DNA of 36,600 nt from JADLHS01 sp964539515 (GTDB lineage: Bacteria; Verrucomicrobiota; Verrucomicrobiia; Limisphaerales; JADLHS01). Under the pieces are notes generated by a model. That model saw only the letters and a list, made by a program, of their open reading frames with translations, was not told the DNA's origin and made no database searches. The DNA is taken from the NCBI GenBank assembly GCA_964539515.1, contig CAZIJO010000032.1, positions 1-36,600 of the forward strand. Direction: 5' to 3'. Positions 31,797-36,600 of the stretch are shown here, one piece after another (the stretch's first letter is position 1; each line of letters begins with the position of its first letter). The position numbers and the translations under genes are program-made.

Positions 31797-33239
31797 TCAC
31801 TTGGCGTAGCGTTTCTGGAATTCCTTCACCTGCGCTTCGCGGCGGGCTTTCTCCTCGGGGGACATCTTGCCGAGGTACCACTTGTGGTTGTCGCTGTTTA
31901 GCGTGTCTTCGAGCAGTTTGTGCAGTTTGGCGGCGGCTTCCTTCTTCGCCGGGTCGCTGGAGTCCTTGTTTTTCTCCACAACTTCCTGCAGCTCCGGAAT
32001 GTATTTCGAGTAGAAGTGCTTCGCCACCTCATACGTGCCGTGCCAGTGCGTGTAGTCCGGGCCCATCATCGAGACGCCGTGGCGGGCCCGCCGTCCCTCG
32101 TGGTGCCAGATCTCATACCAGGTGAAGTCCACCGGATTGCTGAACTGCGGCCCGGGCAGCAGCGGTTTGACGGCCTTGTAAAGGGCGAGGCCCGGTTCGG
32201 CAAACTTGCCGTGGTAGAGGTCGATCAAACCGTCGTACTGCTGGTAGAATGCGGAGACATAGTTGGCATTGTGACAGTTGATGCAAACGTTTTGCATGTT
32301 GGCGCGGCGTTTTTCCCACGGGATGTTGGCGCCGGGCAAACCGAGTTTGGCGTCCCCAACTTCCGGCCGGATGGAAATCTCGGGCCGGTTGTTCCAAGAG
32401 ATGCGCAGGCCGACGTCGTGCGTCACCGGTTGGTCCTTGGTGGCGCTCATGTGGCAGGTGGCGCAGGTGGGTGCGGCGCTGTAATCCTCGCCGACGATCC
32501 ACTTAGGATTATCGAGGGCCATCTTGTTCACATTGGCGTGGTAGGCGATGCCGTGTTTCGATTCGTTGTAAATTTCGATCTGCGGATGGTCCGGGCCCAT
32601 GTGGCATTTGCCGCAGGTATCGGGCGTGCGTGCCTGCGCAGCGCTGAAAGCGTGCCGGGAATGGCAGGCGGTGCAGGAGCCTTCCGAGCCATCGGGATTG
32701 ATACGGCCGATGCCGGTGTTGGGCCAGGTGGCGGGATCGAGCCGGCCGCTCTTGAGCACTTTGACTTCGCCGCCGTGACATTGCCAGCAACCGTTGACGG
32801 CCGCGGCGCTCACGCCGTCCGGAAAGGCGGAGGTCTTGAACCCGCGATTGCCCTCGACCACTTCGGCCAGTGTGTTGTCCAGCGAACCCAGGATGCGCGC
32901 CCCTTTGGCGTGGTGCGAGTCGTTGAACTCCTGGACCTCCTTCTCGTGGCAGCGGGCGCAGTCCTTGGGCGAAACAATCGTCGCGATGAACTGCCCGTAA
33001 TGGTCGTAGGCGTCCGGGTCCTTCTCGTTGGCGGTGTGGCACTCGAAGCAGCCGACGTTGGCGCGGAAATGCTTCGAGCCGCCCCATTGCTCATAGATCA
33101 CCGCACTTTCCTTCTTGTGACAGGCGACGCAGGCGGCGCTCTGCGGGGAGGTTTCCTTGAGGGTGAAGCCCGCGGGGGCCAGCAGCGGGGCCAGCAACGC
33201 AGCGATGAAGAGCGTGAGGTGTTTGATCCAGGTTTTCAT
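31797..33239 (-). CDS. Octaheme cytochrome c, hydroxylamine-oxidoreductase-like
   Basis: 480 residues with a Sec signal peptide (WIKHLTLFIAALLAPLLAPA). Eight CxxCH motifs lie at residues 37, 64, 94, 151, 189, 209, 259 and 319. The C-terminal helical part has WYEIWHHEGRRARHGVSMMG followed by PDYTHWHGTYEVAKHFY, the hallmark of the HAO family. There is no CxxCK, so it is not NrfA. In Campylobacter and Nautilia a related enzyme (epsilonHao) beside nap is thought to reduce nitrite to hydroxylamine or ammonia. Whether the Tyr that crosslinks the P460 heme in true HAO is present needs an alignment. Encoded between NrfD-type and napD genes, so nitrite reduction after NapA is the likely job. Confidence 0.85.
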   Translation of the reverse strand: MKTWIKHLTLFIAALLAPLLAPAGFTLKETSPQSAACVACHKKESAVIYEQWGGSKHFRANVGCFECHTANEKDPDAYDHYGQFIATIVSPKDCARCHEKEVQEFNDSHHAKGARILGSLDNTLAEVVEGNRGFKTSAFPDGVSAAAVNGCWQCHGGEVKVLKSGRLDPATWPNTGIGRINPDGSEGSCTACHSRHAFSAAQARTPDTCGKCHMGPDHPQIEIYNESKHGIAYHANVNKMALDNPKWIVGEDYSAAPTCATCHMSATKDQPVTHDVGLRISWNNRPEISIRPEVGDAKLGLPGANIPWEKRRANMQNVCINCHNANYVSAFYQQYDGLIDLYHGKFAEPGLALYKAVKPLLPGPQFSNPVDFTWYEIWHHEGRRARHGVSMMGPDYTHWHGTYEVAKHFYSKYIPELQEVVEKNKDSSDPAKKEAAAKLHKLLEDTLNSDNHKWYLGKMSPEEKARREAQVKEFQKRYAK

Positions 33240-33252
33240 AAATGGTGACTAG

Positions 33253-34479
33253 TTATTTGGGGGCCGGGGAAAGTTCCGGATTCGCGCGGAGCGAACCGTT
33301 CATGATCGGGATGGCGACGTGCAGCATCCACGAAAACATCAGCAAGCCGAACGACCAGATGCCAAGGCACACGAGAGTTTCGTTCAGCGAGGGCAGGTAT
33401 TCGACGACCTGCCCGAGGGGCGACGGGACGAAGCCCGGAATGATCAGGCCCATGCCTTTCTCGGTCCAGATCCCGATGAAACAGGTGATGCACGCCAGAT
33501 TCAGCCACCCGATTCGCCGGCTCAGCGGGGTGATGAGCAGCAACAGGCCGATGGTGTTCAGCGCGATGGCAGTCCAGATCCAGGGCACGAGGCCGTCGTG
33601 TCCGTGCAGTCCGAAATAGAGGTATTGCGCGGCCGCGGCGTGCTGGGTCGGGTAGTAGAACTCGGTGAACAACTCGCAGCCGAGCAGGAACATGTTGATG
33701 ATCATCGCCACGGTCATGATCATGCGCAGTGTGAAGATGGGCTGGTCGCCGATGAAGTAGTTCGTCACTTTGCGAATGATCTGGAAGGTAAGAATCATCA
33801 GCGCCGGCCCGGCGACGAAGGCCGAAGCCAGAAACCGCGACGGCACGAGCGGATGATGCCAGTAACTGCGGCCCGCCAGCCCGACGTAGAGAAACGCGGT
33901 GACGGTGTGAATGCTCACCGCCCAGGCGATGGAGAGGAACACGAACGGGATGTAGAACTTCCTGGTCGGCGCGCGGTGTTGGTAGCGGCAGTAAAGGAGG
34001 TAACCGGCGATGTGCAGGTTGAGCAGGAGATAGCCGTTGAGCACGATCACGTCCCAGGAGAGAATCGAGCCGGGAAAGTTGAACACGCCGAACGGTGGAA
34101 TCATGTGATGAAAACGGTCGGGGCGTCCCAGGTCCACGGTGACAAACAGCAGGCACATGACGATCACCGCGATGGCGAGCAGTTCACCGAAGAGGACAAC
34201 TTCGTGCATGTGCTCCTTCTTGTAGATGTAAGCCGGGATGACAAGCATGACCGCCGCCGCCGCCACGCCAACCAGGAAGGTGAAGTTCGCGATGTAAGCA
34301 CCCCAGCTGACTTGATTCGTCATGCCCGTCGTCTGGAGGCCATCCACAAATTGCCGACACCAGGCGTGCAGGCCAACCAGACACAGGACCGTGAGCACCG
34401 ACATCCAGAGATAGAACTTGCCGCTGCCCTGCCAGGAGAGCCGCCAGACGCGGAAGAGAAAGGTGAGGTAGTCTCTCAT
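33253..34479 (-). CDS. NrfD/PsrC-type integral membrane quinol oxidoreductase subunit
   Basis: 408 residues with about ten membrane helices. Recognisable parts are SWGAYIANFTFLVGVAAAAV, HMHEVVLFGELLAIAVI, VDLGRPDRFHHMIPPFG, FNFPGSILSWDVIVLNGYLL and the late GLIIPGFVPSPLGQVVEYLP, as in DsrP/HmcC/ActC members of the NrfD family. It binds quinol and passes electrons to a membrane-attached Fe-S subunit, here encoded just upstream. It replaces the NapC/NrfH-type quinol dehydrogenases not found in this cluster. It starts about 100 nt after the Fe-S gene and ends 13 nt before the octaheme gene. Confidence 0.9.
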   Translation of the reverse strand: MRDYLTFLFRVWRLSWQGSGKFYLWMSVLTVLCLVGLHAWCRQFVDGLQTTGMTNQVSWGAYIANFTFLVGVAAAAVMLVIPAYIYKKEHMHEVVLFGELLAIAVIVMCLLFVTVDLGRPDRFHHMIPPFGVFNFPGSILSWDVIVLNGYLLLNLHIAGYLLYCRYQHRAPTRKFYIPFVFLSIAWAVSIHTVTAFLYVGLAGRSYWHHPLVPSRFLASAFVAGPALMILTFQIIRKVTNYFIGDQPIFTLRMIMTVAMIINMFLLGCELFTEFYYPTQHAAAAQYLYFGLHGHDGLVPWIWTAIALNTIGLLLLITPLSRRIGWLNLACITCFIGIWTEKGMGLIIPGFVPSPLGQVVEYLPSLNETLVCLGIWSFGLLMFSWMLHVAIPIMNGSLRANPELSPAPK

Positions 34480-34579
34480 GAATTTGTCGCCGCCGACGTG
34501 AGCCGGCTCTGACTTCCGCCGGATTCAGATGGTGCGAACTTGCGTCCGCGGCAAACCGCCTTGATTGGATTCGCCAGTT

Positions 34580-35554
34580 TCATTTGTCGAAGAAGTAGTA
34601 GAACCGCGGCTGCGTGCCGACGTCCTCCTTGAGGATGTAAACGCGCTTGTGGTTCAGGATGTAGTTAATCTCGCTGTTCGGATCGAGCAGGTTGCCGAAC
34701 ACCCGGGCGCCAGTCGGGCAAACCTCCAGGCAAGCGGGATACTTCCCGTCGCGGGTGCGGTGCAGGCAGAACGTGCATTTCTCCACCACACCCTTCGGCC
34801 GGAGACGGTTGCTGAGGTAATCCTGAACGGGATTGATCTGGTCTTTCGCGAGGGTCGGTTTCTGGTAGTTAAAGCGGCGGGCGTCGTACGGACACGCGGC
34901 CATGCAGTACCGACAGCCGATGCACCAGTTGTAGTCCACGACCACCAGACCGTCTTGCTCCTGCCACGTCGCCTGCACCGGACAAACCTTGGTGCACGGC
35001 GATTGCCGGCATTGATGACACTGCACCGGCATGTAGTATTTGTCCTTCTGCGGTACGGTGGCGGGGTCGTAGTAGACCGTCGAGGTTTCGAGATTGATTG
35101 CGCCCTTGTTCATCTCCAGCACGCGAATATAGGACATCTCGATGTCGTTGTTGTCCGCGCGTGACTGGTTGTTTTCCTTGAGGCAGGCGTGGGCACACTT
35201 CCGGCAACCAATGCAGCGGGTCAGATTCAGGGCGTAGCCAAACTCCACGCCGTCGAGCGGCTTGAGATCGCGGATGGTTGGGCGCACGCCGTACTCCTGC
35301 TCCGCCCGGGCTTCGAGGTTTGCCATGATACGCCGGAGGTCGTCCGGCGTCAGTTCGCGATAATGCTTCTGGAGCAGGTCATCCAGCGAGATCGCGCTGC
35401 TTTCGAGTTCGAGCAGGGGCTTGAGCGCCGCCATCAGACCCGCCACACCAACCATGGAGGCGGCGGCGCCCTTGAGAAAAGTCCGGCGATTCATCGGCTT
35501 GTAAACCTGCTCGATGGACTTCGGGCTGACTTTGTTTTGCGCTTCGTGGCTCAT
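34580..35554 (-). CDS. Tat-exported 4x[4Fe-4S] protein (NrfC/DsrO type)
   Basis: 324 residues. Twenty residues precede a Tat signal, MNRRTFLKGAAASMVGVAGL. Four ferredoxin-like Cys groups follow: CIGCRKCAHAC, CHQCRQSPCTKVCP, CIGCRYCMAACP and CTFCLHRTRDGKYPACLEVC, the typical NrfC/PsrB/DsrO set. It should sit on the periplasmic face on the NrfD-type subunit and relay electrons to the cytochromes. The gene is 4 nt after the tetraheme cytochrome gene. An alternative start is Met21 (35494). Confidence 0.92.
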   Translation of the reverse strand: MSHEAQNKVSPKSIEQVYKPMNRRTFLKGAAASMVGVAGLMAALKPLLELESSAISLDDLLQKHYRELTPDDLRRIMANLEARAEQEYGVRPTIRDLKPLDGVEFGYALNLTRCIGCRKCAHACLKENNQSRADNNDIEMSYIRVLEMNKGAINLETSTVYYDPATVPQKDKYYMPVQCHQCRQSPCTKVCPVQATWQEQDGLVVVDYNWCIGCRYCMAACPYDARRFNYQKPTLAKDQINPVQDYLSNRLRPKGVVEKCTFCLHRTRDGKYPACLEVCPTGARVFGNLLDPNSEINYILNHKRVYILKEDVGTQPRFYYFFDK

Positions 35555-35558
35555 CGGG

Positions 35559-36284
35559 TTAGTGGGGCGCGGTTTTCAGATTGAGGCGGCTTTTCTCCGC
35601 GTTGGCGGCACGGGCCGGATACCGGAGCGGCGCGAGCGGTTTCATTGCCTTGAACTGCGGGCTGTGCGGGTCATGGCACTGGATGCAGCGCAATTTGGTC
35701 TTCTCGCCCTTGGCGGCGTCCCAATGCCCGTTTTGCCGCCCATGCACCCCAGCCTGCCAGTCGCGGTAGGTCGTGCCGTGGCATTTCGCACAAAGTTGCA
35801 CCACATCGGCCTGGGCAATCTCCGCCCCATCGTAGTCCACGAACGCGTTGCGATTCTTGGGATGATGGCAATTGAGGCAGAAACGATTGTTGCCGTGGTC
35901 GAGCTTGACGTCCTTGTGCTCGTTGATCGGCCGCTGCTCGTCATAATGCCAGCGGGCCGTGAGCAGCTTGTGGCACTCCATACAGTTGTAAGTCCAGCCG
36001 GCCTTGACGAGGTCCAGACCCTTGGTCGCCCGGGGCGGAGTTTTGTTGAGATGGGTGTCAGTGGGCAAGCCCACCACCGGTTGCACGGCGGGCGGACGGG
36101 CCACGACCGGCAATGCCGGCAGCATTTCAACGGCGGCTGCAAGTTTGGACGCCGTTGCATTGGTCTTTGCCCCTCCCGCCTCGTCCGCACCCCGGACGCA
36201 AAGCCACCCGCCAATTCCGACACTCAGCCAGACCCCGAGCGCAGCGCGCCGGAAGTGCAAAGCGAGTGGTGGATTGGAGTTCAT
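35559..36284 (-). CDS. Tetraheme cytochrome c
   Basis: 241 residues. The N-terminus has a hydrophobic segment (LGVWLSVGIGGWLCV) that is either a signal peptide or anchor. A Pro/Ala/Val-rich stretch then leads to CxxCH motifs at residues 101, 136, 165 and 200 (CMECH, CLNCH, CAKCH, CIQCH). His residues between them could serve as second axial ligands. It resembles small multiheme cytochromes encoded before NrfC/NrfD-type genes, including the ActA-like subunit of alternative complex III, but I cannot name a family. It is the first gene of the unit: an FNR-type operator and -10 box lie just upstream. A second ATG at 36311 could add nine residues. Confidence 0.88.
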   Translation of the reverse strand: MNSNPPLALHFRRAALGVWLSVGIGGWLCVRGADEAGGAKTNATASKLAAAVEMLPALPVVARPPAVQPVVGLPTDTHLNKTPPRATKGLDLVKAGWTYNCMECHKLLTARWHYDEQRPINEHKDVKLDHGNNRFCLNCHHPKNRNAFVDYDGAEIAQADVVQLCAKCHGTTYRDWQAGVHGRQNGHWDAAKGEKTKLRCIQCHDPHSPQFKAMKPLAPLRYPARAANAEKSRLNLKTAPH

Positions 36285-36332
36285 GCAATTAACGTTTTTT
36301 ATTTGCGACATGCGACTCTGACTACTGTGCTA

Positions 36333-36375
36333 ATTCTAGGTCGTTCCCGCCGGCAACCGATTTGACCTGCGTCAA
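36333..36375 (-). promoter_or_regulatory. FNR/DNR-type operator and -10 box before the tetraheme cytochrome gene
   Basis: A perfect palindrome TTGAC-CTGC-GTCAA is at 36362-36375. On the minus strand TAGAAT (36338-36333) is centred 33 nt downstream. The operator would be centred close to -42 of a start near 36326, as for class II FNR activation. This predicts activation when oxygen is absent, or by nitric oxide if the regulator is DNR/NnrR type. Confidence 0.72.
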
Positions 36376-36405
36376 GGGAATCCAAGATGCGGGGCGGCGC
36401 AGTGA

Positions 36406-36600
36406 CTACGGTTTGGCCAAGGTCAGGAGCATGGAAAACTGGGTCGTGGCTTTCACGGCGTGCGGCAGGTGGGGCGGCATATAAAGCAGGTCGCCGGATT
36501 TGAGCGCATGCCATTTGCCGGCTAGCGAGAAATCACATTCGCCGGACAGGATCTGGATCGTAGCGTGTTGGGTGGAGGTGTGCTCGGTCAGTTCCTGCCC
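36406..36600 (-). CDS. Cupin-domain protein (5' end outside the window)
   Basis: 64 C-terminal residues plus stop are visible. HTSTQHATIQILSGECDF is the first cupin strand set, followed by LAGKWHALKSGDLLYMPP and HLPHAVKATTQFSMLLTL with the PPHxPHAV metal-site region. It is a small single-domain cupin. The start lies beyond 36600. It reads into the FNR-type promoter region of the tetraheme gene, so it may be another member of the anaerobic regulon. Enzymatic role unknown. Confidence 0.82.
   Translation of the reverse strand, partial: GQELTEHTSTQHATIQILSGECDFSLAGKWHALKSGDLLYMPPHLPHAVKATTQFSMLLTLAKP

Noticed and set aside
31797..33239. Octaheme protein as NrfA-type or Otr-type nitrite/tetrathionate reductase
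   Set aside because: NrfA has five hemes with a CxxCK site, and octaheme tetrathionate reductase also carries a CxxCK. All eight motifs here are CxxCH and the C-terminal WHHEGRRARHG block fits the HAO family.
31920..33248. 442-codon open frame opposite the octaheme cytochrome
   Set aside because: Gly/Val-rich complement of the CxxCH-containing gene; no start signal or domain.
36333..36338. Possible transcription start as plus-strand signal for a gene to the right
   Set aside because: The only gene to the right (cupin) is on the minus strand and its start lies beyond the window, so the -10 box makes sense only for the minus-strand tetraheme gene.
1..36600. CRISPR arrays, insertion sequences with transposases, or tRNA/rRNA genes
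   Set aside because: I saw no regularly spaced direct repeats, no transposase or integrase frame, and no tRNA fold apart from the tRNA-like end of tmRNA.

Overview
The window looks like chromosomal DNA of a GC-rich member of the Verrucomicrobiota, most like the Pedosphaerales/Limisphaerales group. This is inferred from style, not from any search. Signs are two orphan pseudopilins with the FTLIELLVVIAIIAIL-type N-terminus common there, few Shine-Dalgarno sequences, several families of short interspersed repeats, and a zinc-ribbon Ser/Thr kinase.

Region 1 (about 0.5-9.3 kb). A pseudopilin gene is followed by a minus-strand operon for sialic acid use (6635 down to 2178): an AGE-type epimerase, a secreted NanM-like kelch mutarotase, an MFS transporter and NanA. 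The first three are joined by 4-nt ATGA overlaps. A DUF1826-like gene trails the operon. Next come two divergent copies of a small unknown protein family on either side of rarD.

Region 2 (9.4-23.3 kb). This is a mixed housekeeping block: a Pro-rich secreted protein, a second pseudopilin, tmRNA (ssrA, minus strand, tag ANEELALAA), an ornithine-type decarboxylase, the zinc-ribbon kinase, a membrane coiled-coil protein overlapping a 58-residue lipoprotein gene, fau-rny, a disulfide oxidoreductase carrying an in-frame repeat insertion, rpmE, prfA, a four-helix-bundle gene flanked by inverted repeats, a HAD phosphatase and a YiiX-like permuted papain amidase.

Region 3 (23.4-36.6 kb, all minus strand) is the most interesting part. 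It reads as a nitrate/nitrite respiration island. In transcription order it holds a cupin gene (cut by the window edge), a tetraheme cytochrome c, a Tat-exported 4x[4Fe-4S] protein (NrfC/DsrO type), an NrfD-type quinol-oxidising membrane subunit, an octaheme hydroxylamine-oxidoreductase-like cytochrome, NapD, NapA, a tetraheme protein that looks like a duplicated NapB, an unknown 171-residue protein, an alginate-export-type outer-membrane porin, a double-DUF2249 protein, a heme-copper-oxidase-subunit-I-like membrane protein, a DUF59 metal-sulfur assembly protein and a single-DUF2249 protein. Two FNR/DNR-type palindromes (TTGAC-N4-GTCAA and TTGAT-N4-GTCAA) sit about 32 nt upstream of plausible -10 boxes, before the tetraheme gene and before the porin gene. 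No NapC, NapG/H, NrfA or NrfH is present. The inferred route is quinol to NrfD/NrfC/tetraheme cytochrome, then to NapA (nitrate to nitrite) and the octaheme enzyme (nitrite or another N-oxide), with the distal genes handling NO or Fe-S damage.
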